Assembly: GCA_949987705.1 (NCBI GenBank)
Contig: OX465282.1
Coordinates: 12,698,501 to 12,762,500 of the forward strand
Length of the DNA stretch: 64,000 nucleotides
Direction of reading: 5' to 3'
Source: Thereva unica
Taxonomy: Eukaryota; Arthropoda; Insecta; Diptera; Therevidae
Shown here: piece by piece, positions 53,778 through 64,000 of the stretch
Numbering within the stretch: the stretch's first letter is position 1
Layout of the letters: each line of letters starts with the position of its first letter
Notes under the pieces: generated by a model
Databases searched by the model: none
The model's input: only the letters and a program-made list of their open reading frames with translations
What the model was told of the DNA's origin: nothing
Position numbers and translations under genes: made by a program

Positions 53778-55423
53778 CAGTGGCGGTTCGTTAGGTTCAG
53801 GATAAGGGAAGCAATGCGCAAGGACATCGATAAAAGTATCGAAACCTTTAACTAAAAAAACTGAAAAATAACATCTAGTGGAGTCAGATAAGCAAAACAT
53901 AAGGAATTGTTTGCAGTCTAATTTCGTTTGTAACATGTTATTTACATCGAATACTATATATAATGGCCATTTTCTAACTCTAGCAACCAAGCTGGTTCGT
54001 AAGTTATCGACCATATTGCGAAAATTTTAGCAATTTGGTCGTTCTTTCTAAATATAGATGCGTATATCTCGGCATGTGTAGGTCCGAAAACAGCAAAAAA
54101 ATAGAAGCTGTTCATTATGATATTGGCTATCAGCGATTAAAATATGAAATTTTTATCCGTACACATAACCTCAAAAAAAAAACTTAAAAAACTGCTAAAT
54201 TTTAATGATTTGGTTATAACTTCGGATTTTTTCGGTGAACTTATACTTTATAATATAAACACTAACTGGTGAGAATTTCAAGTCAAATTATCTTATACAA
54301 ATCCCAAAAAATGTCCTTAAATTTGAAAATTAATTTCTTTTAATTTTTGTGCATCGCATCGTATGAGGTATTATCTTTGTAGTATTATTTTATGATGGTG
54401 AACAAGAAAATTTGTGGAAAAAATCGGATTGCATTTGTTCGTTCGTAGTGGGCGTTTTGCGCCTTTTTTCAAATTCTGTTCTTAAATAAACCGTCCAAAG
54501 AAAAAGCCGTTGAAAAACTGCAACTACTACTTTAATCTCATTTAATTTAATTACAATTACATAATTTTGGCTCAAAAGCTAATAATAATAATAAAACCCT
54601 GCATACCTCGTCAACAATCATTACATTCTCCTTGCAAAAAAAAACACTTCAAGCAACCCGTACTCATACAATTCATAAAAATATTCTCCATCCCTTTAAA
54701 TCATCTTTAAAGAGAATCATAAAAAATATAATGGAAGCTACAAAGTTATCAACTTATATATTGTACACAACCCTCTGTTTTCCAATTAGAATCAACAATA
54801 TATAAAGAGAAACTTCACCTATCCTCGATCTCTTTTTTCTTGACTCAAAATACATAAACGAAAATTCATATTTTAAGGAGAGCCAAAAACAAAATTTCAA
54901 GGCAAAATTTTAAGAGAAAATTTAATATTGGTCGAAGCCAGAACGAAACCAAGAAAACGAAGAGAATATAGTGAAGACAGAAAATTTCTCTTGTCACATC
55001 CCGCTGTTTGGTTCCGAAGAAGCTGCGTTTAGCTCAGCTTCTGAGGGCACTGTATTAATGCAAACCTTTGCGTGAGTGTGACTTCAATTGAATTGAATGT
55101 GTTGGAGTTTTCACATTGATTTTCTGTGGCAAAGAAGCTGGAGATATTATAGCTTCCCCATGTTGTGTAAGGCCTCGGCCACGATAAGAGCGGCACCAGA
55201 AAAATTTAACGTCTCGATTTAGTGGAGAGCGGCACTTTAGTATTGTCACTCTGCCGCTCGCCGCTCATATCACGACCGTGGCTTTAGTGTTTCCAGCGGA
55301 GGAAATATATTAAGATTTTTCTTGTGATTAATCTTGATATATTTAAATTTATTTTTTTATGAAGTTGCCTATTTGGTCAAGGGAAGCAGTGCTTCCTTTG
55401 CTTCCAAAGAGGAACCGCCACTG
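53778..55423. mobile_element. hAT-like element (CAGTGGCGGTTC family) with perfect 8-bp TSD
   Basis: Ends cagtggcggttcgttag and ...gaaccgccactg; the octamer aaaggaag flanks exactly (53770-53777, 55424-55431). A second pair of inverted segments (gggaagcaatgc near 53810, gcagtgcttcc near 55385) extends the TIR. No transposase. Confidence 0.82.
55173..55284. mobile_element. small MITE, probable TA TSD
   Basis: aggcctcggccacgataagag at the left and the approximate inverse ending ccgtggctt at the right, TA on both sides. Nested in the hAT-like element at 53778. Confidence 0.5.
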
Positions 55424-55715
55424 AAAGGAAGTAGTTAGCAGTATGCAGTAGTTGAATAGAAAGAAAGCTTTCAAGCTGGGAAATGATGGATTGGAAAATA
55501 ATATCAGATCGCCAAGCCATTTCATTTTAGGTACCCTTAAGATCCCATACAAGTTACCCGCAAACCAGACGTGCCAAAATTCATTTAAATAGTGCATGTG
55601 GGAGAGGATGCCAAGAGATGTGAAGCCTTAGTTGCATGTTCTACAGATAGCAACGGCGAACGCTTTTCGAGTGGCATGCTCTTCTATGTTAGTAGAGGAC
55701 TATAATCCTGTATCC

Positions 55716-56115
55716 AGGTAGTATAGCGAGCTAGAAAAGCTAAAGAAGTAGGCTACAAGCTTGCCTGGCAGAATTGCAAGGGAACATGAAGAAAATTTGA
55801 ATGAATGAATTCCCAACGAATAAAAATTTAGGACGATGAAAAAGAGAGCCGAGGAAGAACTTCGTCTACAGCGTGGAGAGCATGTAAGACTTCAGAAAAT
55901 GATCTCTAGAGAAATAGCTTTCAAGTGTGGAATCGTACGTGATTATAAACGGGGAAGATGGCGAAAAAACTAGAGGTAGCTACTAAGATCCTGATGGAAG
56001 CGAACTTTTCAGGCAGCATCTCGGATAGGTGTTTAGTTAATCGAAATCAAATGGTAATGGAGCTAACAGAATATGGTGTAAAGCATACGTTGAGAAAAAT
56101 TCTTCGTTTAAAACA
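55716..56115 (+). pseudogene. LOA-like ORF2 fragment
   Basis: Plus-strand blocks match the intact LOA-like ORF2 linker: YSELEKLKK (RELEKLKK), RLQKMIS-like, VATKILMEANFSGS (ETNKILMEVHFPGS), then MELTEYGVKHTLRKI (MNREEANGVVTEEGVRRAI). Diverged, several stops. Confidence 0.65.
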
Positions 56116-56560
56116 TCGGTGTTTGACGGAATATGACTCTATAAAAAGAGAAAGATTGTACAAATTTATAGGAATTAGGAGCATCCTCCCTTTTTAAAAT
56201 TTATTCATCTTATAATTGTTTGCTTAATTTGCCATTTAATTGTATAGTACATACGCTTTTAGCGGTATAAGATACTGTAAATCTTGATGTACTTGAAGTA
56301 AATAAATGAAATGAAATCCTCAAAGCTGGTACGAGTGGTTGAATGCGCCACAAATAACTCACTGGCAAAAATAAAGATCCAAAATGCAGTAACAGAAGAC
56401 TTCGAAGTACGACAAGGTAAAACCTCTAAAAGAGAAGAGGATGGACTGGTTCTAATGCTTTTCAACCTCGCTCTACAATGGGTGATATGGAAAACTTCAG
56501 TCCAAAGAAATGCGTACCAACAGCAACATACTCTGTACGATTATTTAGATATGCATATAA

Positions 56561-57469
56561 CTCCGCCGCCGTCTGGTCCCAAGTCTAGGGTGTGAAAGGA
56601 GGAAGGTGGTCGACCTGCCGAATCTTAGAATACAAAACTACAGGAAGGGCCCTCGCCCAATTAAAACGTAGTGAAATTCGTTTTGTATGAGTGCCCACGC
56701 TTTGGTAGTTGTTTGTACACTACAAGCGTAAAAACCGAGTAAAATAGAGGAGGGGCAAGAGCGAGTTAAAATTATGAGTAATCTAAAATAAAATCTTGCC
56801 CCCACAAATGAACTTTTTACACGGCGTCACTCCGAAATCTAAACAGCTGATCCCCTTGAATTTTGCGTTGGGTCATTTAATGTAAACAAAGAAATTCAAC
56901 CAAATAACATTTACATTATTTGGACAATTTATCATAGTGATTCACATATTTATTAATGTAAATATCTAATATGTGTGTTTAAGCACTATTTTATTTAGCA
57001 CATTCACCTGAAGAACGATTTTTCTCGTGCATATTTCCATTTATTCCTGCATTAACAAACTGCACAGTTCATTGTTCTTTTTTTCACAGAAAACTCACTC
57101 ACTAGAACTTTAATTATACTTTAAACTATTCTTTATACTTTCTTTCTATTTTTAAGTTAGTTTTGATAAATAAGATTTCGGATAATTTTATAAAAAAAAC
57201 TCGTCTTAAAAAAGTATTCCACCGAACGCGGGAACACAAGCAGCTAACTAACCCAATTTGACAGTTGACTAACCCCCAGATTTCACTACGCTCACATTAC
57301 AGGGATTATACACACGAAGGCCTTTCCTGTAGTTCTCTATTCCAAGTGCCGAATTGACCGCCGAAGCTAGGCAAGAAACCGCATTTTTTAAAGCGGCACC
57401 GACAGTAGCGTATCCGTTGCAGGGAAGTCCCGCTCGAACCGCCAGCTAACGGATCAAAGAAGAAGAAGA
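56561..57469 (+). mobile_element. 5'-truncated non-LTR insertion with AAG tail and 14-bp TSD
   Basis: agatatgcatataa occurs at 56547-56560 and 57470-57483. The 3' end, cgctcgaaccgccagctaac then gatcaaag and (AAG)n, is that of the RTE-like family at 36.8 kb. Most of its length is a nested inverted-repeat element (56638-57332). Confidence 0.78.
56638..57332. mobile_element. 695-bp inverted-repeat element nested in the truncated insertion
   Basis: Left arm ctacaggaagggccctcgcc...acgtagtgaaattcg; the right arm is the inverse (gattttcactacgc-like ... ggcctttcctgtag), about 45-57 bp with indels. No clear TSD. Confidence 0.6.
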
Positions 57470-57489
57470 AGATATGCATATAAAACTAA

Positions 57490-58042
57490 CCCGGCCTTTA
57501 CACGGGACAGTTCTACTGACGCACAGTTCTGTCTGGAACTGTCAAATACTGTCCAGCCAGCCGATTAGCGTTCGATCAACTGACAGACAATTCATTCTAA
57601 AACTGTTTTCACACGTTGTGGTGTTGCAGTAACCGCTTTAAAGTGCTTAAAAGTGCTTGAGGATATCGAAAAGGATGAAAAAGGGGACACAGGAAGATAA
57701 AATATTGGGTAAATCCGCTTCTTGTTGTATGAATTGGTAAAATAAAAGTTGCCATTTTGGCCTGAAAATAAATTTTTATATATTAAACTGAAATAATAAA
57801 ATAAAATATTCAAAGAGCACTTCGCATCGTACCGATAGGCAAGCTCTTGCATGTAGTTACCACCTTAAAATCACTTTTCGCCAACTTGATTTCACAAATT
57901 GTCAAATTACTTTCTAGACAGTATTGTCGAGATTGTAATCTTGCCAGTACTGTCGCGACAGTAATAAAGTCGGGATTGTAGACGTTTACATGAGACAGTG
58001 ACAGTGACAGTAACAGTAATACTGTCCCGTGTAAAGGCCGGG
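57490..58042. mobile_element. 553-bp Harbinger-like MITE, TSD TAA
   Basis: TIRs start cccggcctttacacgggaca and end with the inverse; TAA flanks both ends (57487-57489, 58043-58045). Subterminal gacagt repeats lie near the right end. Interior noncoding. Confidence 0.85.
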
Positions 58043-58545
58043 TAATGTCGAACTAATAGAGGCCGCCGTAAAGGATATAGGCTGAACATTAACAAAGAAA
58101 AAGCTGATACAAAAGGGTAGAGCTCGCAGATTTAGAATGGGAAGAAATATAACTATCGATGAACACAACCTAGAAGTAATCAATAAAACAGTCTATCTTG
58201 GGCACAGTAGAGCAATCCAAATTAGTGAAGAAATATTGTTAAATACAAAAGAAAAAAAAACTTAACTAAACGTTTTTTTTTTGCAAATTTCACGACCACT
58301 TTATTATTCAAATGGTTTAGGTTGTCAAAAATTGTCGTTCTATGAACACTATTGAGGCCTAGATAGAGTAATTTAGAACTTATCGCTGAAGGGGGAATCT
58401 AAGACATTAAGATACTTGTTTGGAAATTTTGAATATATGAGTCGAGTCATGTGTTGTGATAAATCGTTTGAGCTTGAGAAAGTGATGTCTCATTTGAATT
58501 ACGGGTTTCAGAACAGTTACCTAAACACAATTTAGCTTTTCCATT

Positions 58546-58650
58546 CTAGGCCCTTGCGCTGAAAGTCGAAATTCGACGACTGACACGTCACTTTCTTCAA
58601 CTGAAACGACTTGTCACGAAACCCAAGCCGACTTTCAGCACAGGGCCCTT
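58546..58650. mobile_element. 105-bp MITE, relative of 48532-48816
   Basis: ggcccttgcgctgaaagtcg at the left and cgactttcagcacagggccc at the right. Confidence 0.65.
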
Positions 58651-58654
58651 TAGG

Positions 58655-59358
58655 TTTAAATGGAATAATTGACATTATTTTAGCACTTATATGACATCAC
58701 GGTATTTTGTGAAATGTAAAATCATATGGCAAGTTAAAAACTGTTATATATATAAATGCATGTTTAACATTAATAAAAAATAAAATGATATAATATAAAC
58801 TTGGAAATTGATAGAATGTGAAGTTGATATAATAAAAGGAACGTTTTTTTTTATTAAACTAAAAAATATGTTTTTTTTGGTTGTTGTTGTTGGTTTTGTT
58901 CTATATACTTTTATACTATTGAAAAGTTTCATTTTTTTTCATTTGTAAAATCTTAATAATTAGAAGTAGTCTTGTTAATAATGTATGTTTGATTTTTTTT
59001 TATACATAAAATAAATAAAATAACTATTAAGTATTTTTTTTATATACTTACATAATAGGAAATCAGTCTAAATTGAATTTTCATGGCAAAAAGTAACAAG
59101 AACATCCACCAGACTGACTCTTCTGTTTTTTTTTAATAAAAAAAATTAAAAGAATTTCTTTCTTCAACTGCAAATATCCTACGAAAATTAATTTTGTTTT
59201 TTTTTATCTTATGATTATATAATAATAATAATATATATATATAATTTAGAATTCTATTTTGTAATAATTTTTTTGTTTTTTTTTATATATATATAAGCCG
59301 ATTGACAAAATCAATAACTTTTTATTTTTCAAATTTTTAATATTTTTTTTTTGCTTTT
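58655..59358. other. AT-rich, T-biased island 4
   Basis: T runs and TA microsatellites (59215-59240, 59285-59297). No gene. Confidence 0.55.
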
Positions 59359-59706
59359 GTTTTACCCAGTACCGGCCTTAGGAGCGGGCGGGCAACCGCC
59401 CTAGGGCGCCATATCCCAGGGGGCGCCGAGATCGAGTATTGGGTTAATTTATTTAGTTATTTAGGCAAGATATAACACCGGATATGCACAGGAGATAAAA
59501 AAAGCTAGTGTTTGAAAAAAAACGTAAAAGGCAGCTGGCAAAGGCGCTTTATTGTACGTTCTTTTGCAACTATTGTCTTCCAGTTTCTACCAATAAACCA
59601 GTGCTGGGCAAAAGCAGCCCTTGAAGCGAGACGAGCTTGCCCGGAAGTTCCAGAGCCCTCCAATTCTGCTTGTGAGTTCAAGTGAGAAAGGTATAGGACC
59701 CTTTTT

Positions 59707-60412
59707 TAACTTCCCAGTATAGGAAGTTATTGTAATCGGTCCGAAAATCGAAATCGAAAATTTCAACGTATTTTCATCTTTCAAGGTCCCAGGAGCATTT
59801 TAAGCAAAAAATTGGGAGGAAGTATGTGTGTGTGTGTATGTGCGTACGGATGTGGTCATTTTTTCCTGCACGATACCGCGCGAACCAAAACTGATATCGA
59901 CTTCGTTGAGGTGTTGTTCGAAGCGTATTAACCGAAATATGATCTGAAAAGAATTTCATGAAATTCGGTCCAGCCGTTTTTTTGTTTAAGCGAAGTAAGT
60001 GGTTTTTGTACCTGCACGATATCGCCCGAACCACGAAAGATATTGACTTACTTGAGGTGCCGTTCGAAGCGTATTAGCGACAATATTATCTGAAAAGATT
60101 TTTATAATATTCGGTCCAGCGGGTTTTTGGTTTAAATGACTTAAGTGATTTTTGTACCTGCACGATACCGCGCGAACTAAAAACTATATCGACTTCATTG
60201 AGGTGCCGAAAAACATTAATACATCAATTTTATATACATTTTCGTCATCCTAATCTTGTAAGTGCGCACATTTAGTTTGACATTTTAGCGAAAATATTGA
60301 TAAACAATTGTGACAAATTCTCGGTATTATGCATATATTCTATATTGCCTATTTTTCATTTATTATTAAAATATCTAATCATAATATTCAACATCCATCA
60401 TACTGGGAAGTT
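59707..60412. repeat. element with inverted ends enclosing a 146-bp tandem array
   Basis: aacttcccagtat at the left and atactgggaagtt at the right. Inside, cctgcacgatacc begins three units at 59865, 60011 and 60157, spacing 146 bp; each unit carries ttgaggtg-c-gttcgaagcg and a cggtccagc block. Confidence 0.75.
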
Positions 60413-60559
60413 GATCGTGTGGACCGAAAGGGTCGAACCCACATCCCAACTAGCTTTCTCTTGGGTTTAAAGAAAAAAGAGAATTATAGAGGTTTCTATA
60501 CTTCGCTCACTCAATCTCCCAAGTAGAAGGGCTCCATGTACCAAAACAATCTATCTTTG

Positions 60560-62521
60560 CTAGTCCTCTGAAAAAGCCAACTATTGCGCGGTTCTGCAAT
60601 AAATGGAAACTTATCGGAACTTTAAATTTGAATGACCAGACTAACGAAACCAGAGCCACCGGGAGTACATCGCAAGACCCACAAGAGCAAAGATGATAGT
60701 ATTTAAGCTAAAAAGAACAACTGCAGACAAGCTGTGCAGAAAGAAGAGAAGAGAGTATCTAAACAGGAGGATCCTACAGATACAGGAAGACTTCAACGAA
60801 GGGAGAAGTAGGCGAGCCTACAAAGGAACACGCCAGATGAGCAAAAAGTTTCAGCCAAGAACGGCTATATGCAGAGACATAGAAGAACCTTCTATCAGAC
60901 CCGTATAGGACAAAGGAAAGATGGAGACAATATTTTCAAAACTTATTGAATCCAATCCAAGGAATAAACGAAGACTCACAGGCGGAGGCAATTGTAATCC
61001 CTCAAGATAGTATTCCAATAGAACCAATAACACTGGAATAAATCCCCAGGCATCGATGAAATCGCAGCTGAGCTACTAAAGGAAGAAGGACCGCGACTCT
61101 TAAGAAACTTGCACGAACTCACATGCAACATCTGGGAGGAAGAAATTATACCAGATGACTGGAAGAAAGCGATTATATGTCAAATCTACAAGAAGGGAGG
61201 TAAATTGATTTGTAAAAACTACAGAGGCATCTCACTCCTCAGCACCAGGTACAAAACCTTCACAATCCTCGTGAAACAAAAACTAGAACCTATAGCGGAA
61301 GGCCTTATAGGAGAATATCAAGCTGGTTTTATGACAAACAGGTCAATATCGGACCAACTGCTAACCTTAAAACAAATTCTGGAGAAAACCAGGCAAAGGA
61401 ATATAGATATATACCAGATATTTGTCGACTTTCAACAGGCATATGACTCGATAAACAGAGAGAGGTTGTACAGGATCCTATTGGAATTAGGAGTCCCCTC
61501 CAAGCTGGTACGACTGGTGAAATGAGCAACGAATAGCTCCTTGGCGAAAGTAAGGATCCACAATGCAGTAACAGAAGAGTTCGAAGGGCGACAAGGTCTT
61601 AAACAAGGAGATGGACTAGCCCCCATGCTTTTAAACTTGGCCCTAGAATGGGTGATAAGAAAAACATCGGTACAGAGAAGTGCCTCCATATCAACGCAGT
61701 CTGTATAACTACTTGGATAAGCGGATGACGTGAACATCGTGGGAAGGTCCTTCTTGGCAGCAAAAGAGGTCAATGTCGAATTAAGAGAGGCGGGCAAGGA
61801 CATAGGGCTGAACATTAACGAAGAGAAAACAAAGGTGATGCAACAATCCAGAGCTGCGAGGTTTAGAATGAGAAAAAATATAACCATCGACGAACACAAT
61901 CTAGAAGTAGTCGATAAAACAGTCTATCTTCAGTCTACAATTACAAAAAGAAACGATGAAAAGGAAGAAATAACTAGACGAGTACTACTGGCTAATAGAG
62001 CTTTTTATGCCCAAAAACAAATCCTGCACTCAAGATTTGTGCACAGAAAAACGAAAGTTTCAGTCTACAAAACAGTAATACAACCAGTACTGTGCTATAG
62101 CAGCGAGGGACTATGACCCAGGACATAGAAGAACGAGTCAACAGGTTTGAGAGGAATGTTCACAGATGCATAATAGGCCCAAGAGGATGGAATATGGCGA
62201 AGGAGGTACAACAACGAGTTGTATGAAATTTTTGACCACCCAGTACTCTCAACGTTTATAAAAATCAACAGACTAAGACTAGCCGGCCACGTAATCAGGA
62301 TGGACGATAACTGTATTCCAAAACGGCAGAAATTCCAGGAAATAGACCAGTAGGTAGACCCAGGAGGAGATGGATGGACTCTGAGACGGCTGACGCAGAG
62401 ATAATGCTCAACATGCGGAACTGAAGAACTGCTGCAAGGAACCGTCAAACTTGGGGAAATGCCCTAGAGAAGGCCAAGGCTCGATTTGGGCTGTAGGGCC
62501 ATTGGATGGATGGATGGATGG
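60560..62521 (+). mobile_element. RTE-like non-LTR retrotransposon, nearly continuous, with GGAT tail
   Basis: Frames: MSKKFQPRTAICRD (linker), then 61109-61525 with DDWKKAIICQIYKKG, NYRGISLLS, GEYQAGFM and VDFQQAYDSINRERLY (RT palm). One stop, then GLKQGDGLAPMLLNLALEWV, a damaged A-D-D-V block (61727 region), LNINEEKTKVM, IDEHNLEVVDKTVYL, and C-terminal RPVGRPRRRWMD. It ends in (GGAT)n at 62503-62521. It has about six breaks; the endonuclease is missing, so it is 5' truncated. Confidence 0.8.
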
Positions 62522-62819
62522 AGACTGGGCGACGCATTGTTTGCAGTTTGTAGATGTAAGTACTTTACAAACTTGTACTTGGATCAATTTTTTTTATTTT
62601 TTAACAAAGGTCTTTCGTTTTCCCAAAAATAGACTGACAAATTACGGTGGAATATAGAATACTATTTGTACATATCACCATAGACAAATTATTCTATAGA
62701 TGGGAATAGTAGACCGATGATTGGCGAGCTTGTTTCTCTTGTGCATCGATAGTCTTTAAGTATAATAATCCAAGGAACGAGTACATTCAATAATATATTT
62801 GGTGCAGATCCTTTTTTTG

Positions 62820-62955
62820 GTTCAAATTTGCTATCGTAAGCCCGCGTGTACAGCTCAGTTCTCGGACATTTAAATCTTTTGGCCAAGTGTGGCCGTCGTC
62901 AGCCCTTATGTACTCCCAAGTGGACGATGTTCGCCCGTTGTAAGGCCATCTTTTA
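62820..62955. mobile_element. MITE fragment related to 34910-35168
   Basis: cgatgttcgcccgttgtaag near 62926 and tcagcccttatgtactccc match the other copy in inverted or direct sense. The left end is decayed. Confidence 0.45.
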
Positions 62956-63274
62956 TTACTATTCGGGTTATTGTATGATTTGTGCATTTAATAACATAGG
63001 CATCCTACCTAAAAGAAATGTCTTTAAAAAGTTAAGGGCGCATAAAAATATAAAAATATCTCGCACGGGGCGCCAAAATACCTAAAGCCGGCCCTGCTTC
63101 TACCCAAAAGTTAATGAAAGTTAATGATTTCGCCAAAAAAAATTTCTATTTCTAAATCATTTTGTTGTTGTTTTTTTTTGTAATTTTTGTTTTTGTTAAT
63201 AAGAAATTTCTAGAAACAATGTTTTTTTTTAAAAAAAAGCATATTATTAAATACTTGCTTTTTTTTCTTCATTT

Positions 63275-64000
63275 TTATTGTTCTCCACGGAATTTACGTT
63301 CGCCACTCTTTGATCTTGAGCGGCTCCTTCGTGATCGTGCAACCCATCTACTATCACCTGATTCGCTATCATCAGAGCTGTTAGCCCCGCCGCCTCCGCC
63401 GCCTACTACTACACCGCCACAATTTCTATCGCATGAGGAGTCCCTACTTTGTTGTGCGGCATTCCTAAACATGCGCCTTTGATTAATATTGTTAATTAAA
63501 TTATCATTTTGTTTCATGTTAGCTAATAAACGTAAATTTGGATTTAATCTATTGCAGGTGTCTGGGCATGGTGGTGGCGGTGTTGATGGCTCAAAATCTT
63601 GATCTTCAAAAAATTCCATATTAACATTTCTGTAATATTCTTCAGTTGGTTCCCCACCTTCATTAAAATATGAAGCATCATTATCACGACAAAATTGTTC
63701 ATATAATACTGAACCTGATTCATACTCATTTTCAGTATAAATATCCTGATTTTGTGGCTGATGTTCTTGTCTATCTTGTATCCAATTACGCGGAAAATTT
63801 GGTATTGGTGGCGGCAATGTCTCCCAGCGTGGTGGCGTCGGTGGCACCCGACGCAACACCTGCGGCGATAATGCTGCCGGATTCGTTCGTATTGTCATAT
63901 TATTTGGTGGCTTATAGCTACTATATGGATGATCTGGCGGTGGTGGCAGCATCTCGCATATATTCATTGGCATACGTACTGGAGCATTATATTCACTAGA
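63275..64000 (-). CDS. Roundabout-like receptor, C-terminal cytoplasmic exon (tentative)
   Basis: The frame is open to the right edge; about 242 residues visible, ending at a stop overlapped by AATAAA. The product is proline-rich and disordered. EYNAPVRMPMN followed by ICEMLPPPPDHPYSS resembles the conserved cytoplasmic motifs of Robo receptors that recruit Ena and SH3 adaptors (M-L-P-P-P-P-x-H-P pattern), and PPTPPRWETLPPPIP could be a further polyproline motif. A poly-glycine stretch and an SR-rich tail end the protein. No membrane segment or Ig domain lies in the window, so the assignment rests on short motifs; another proline-rich adaptor is possible. The reading is far better than chance because codon use is clean over 725 bases. 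Confidence 0.5.
   Translation of the reverse strand, partial: SSEYNAPVRMPMNICEMLPPPPDHPYSSYKPPNNMTIRTNPAALSPQVLRRVPPTPPRWETLPPPIPNFPRNWIQDRQEHQPQNQDIYTENEYESGSVLYEQFCRDNDASYFNEGGEPTEEYYRNVNMEFFEDQDFEPSTPPPPCPDTCNRLNPNLRLLANMKQNDNLINNINQRRMFRNAAQQSRDSSCDRNCGGVVVGGGGGGANSSDDSESGDSRWVARSRRSRSRSKSGERKFRGEQ

Larger units (their letters stand above)
56120..58205 (+). mobile_element. RTE-like copy (same family as 60.6-62.5 kb) split by three insertions
   Basis: Pieces in order: 56128-56180 (EYDSIKRERLYKFIGI), 56305-56546 (SKLVRVVECATNNSLAKIKI, NAVTEDFEVRQGK, LMLFNLALQWVI) and 58046-58205 (the LNIN...EKA and IDEHNLEV region). They are collinear with 61440-61920. The first gap (about 56181-56300) is an unclassified insert. 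The others are 56561-57469 and 57490-58042, each with its own TSD. Confidence 0.75.
59367..63096. mobile_element. hAT-like element (CAGNRCCGGC family) with near-perfect 8-bp TSD, carrying an RTE-like insertion
   Basis: Left end cagtaccggccttagg and right end cctaaagccggccctg are inverted. Flanks gttttacc (59359-59366) and cttctacc (63097-63104) match at six of eight bases. The right 80 bp are shared with 48450-48832. The interior includes a 146-bp tandem array, an RTE-like copy and a MITE fragment, so little original sequence remains. Confidence 0.65.

Noticed and set aside
53508..53855. 115-codon plus frame
   Set aside because: No family features and it runs through a hAT-like terminus at 53778, so it cannot be an ancestral gene.

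Overview
The window is eukaryotic nuclear DNA, almost certainly from an insect and probably a dipteran. The evidence is compact spliced genes with short introns (66 bp in WDR92), an AT-rich background, and an arthropod-type transposon load: LOA-like and RTE-like non-LTR elements, mariner, PIF/Harbinger-like, hAT, gypsy and copia remnants, and a tRNA-derived SINE. The order is inferred; no host marker fixes it.

Four host genes are visible. The 3' part of an ITFG1/TIP (linkin) homologue lies at the left edge (+, up to 1507). WDR92/Monad (-, 12960-14147, two exons) and UFSP2 (+, 14826-23685, two exons) form a head-to-head pair with about 680 bp between start codons. The C-terminal exon of a Roundabout-like receptor (-, 63275 to beyond the right edge) is tentative. 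UFSP2 and the Robo-like gene converge on about 39.6 kb with no recognisable host gene.

Region by region: 1.7-12.7 kb is a retrotransposon cluster. It holds one full-length, ORF-intact LOA-like element (5833-10873) with a perfect 14-bp target-site duplication, a near-identical copy lacking its 3' half (2842-5642), and several degenerate non-LTR fragments. The single 7.19-kb UFSP2 intron (15283-22471) holds a 118-bp near-perfect palindromic MITE, a 2.8-kb long-inverted-repeat (Foldback/Mutator-like) element with a 9-bp TSD, a Harbinger-like MITE inside that element, a deleted mariner inside that MITE, a dead LOA-like copy and a SINE. From 24 to 63 kb there are layered hAT-like elements with exact or near-exact 8-bp TSDs, an element with CACAGTG termini and a 5-bp TSD (Transib-like candidate), RTE-like copies, gypsy and copia fossils, and long T-rich AT islands near 29, 38.5, 49.5 and 59 kb.

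The host genes do not form a pathway. UFSP2 is the UFM1 protease, WDR92 an R2TP/dynein-assembly cofactor, ITFG1 a membrane adhesion or immunomodulatory protein, and Robo an axon-guidance receptor. The main interest is the insertion stratigraphy: many transposon boundaries can be read to the base because target-site duplications survive, giving relative insertion orders. I did not find a convincing new enzymatic system. The best candidates for undescribed biology are the long-TIR element with its unidentified internal ORFs, the Transib-like CACAGTG element, and the intact LOA-like element with its 1-nt ORF1/ORF2 junction.
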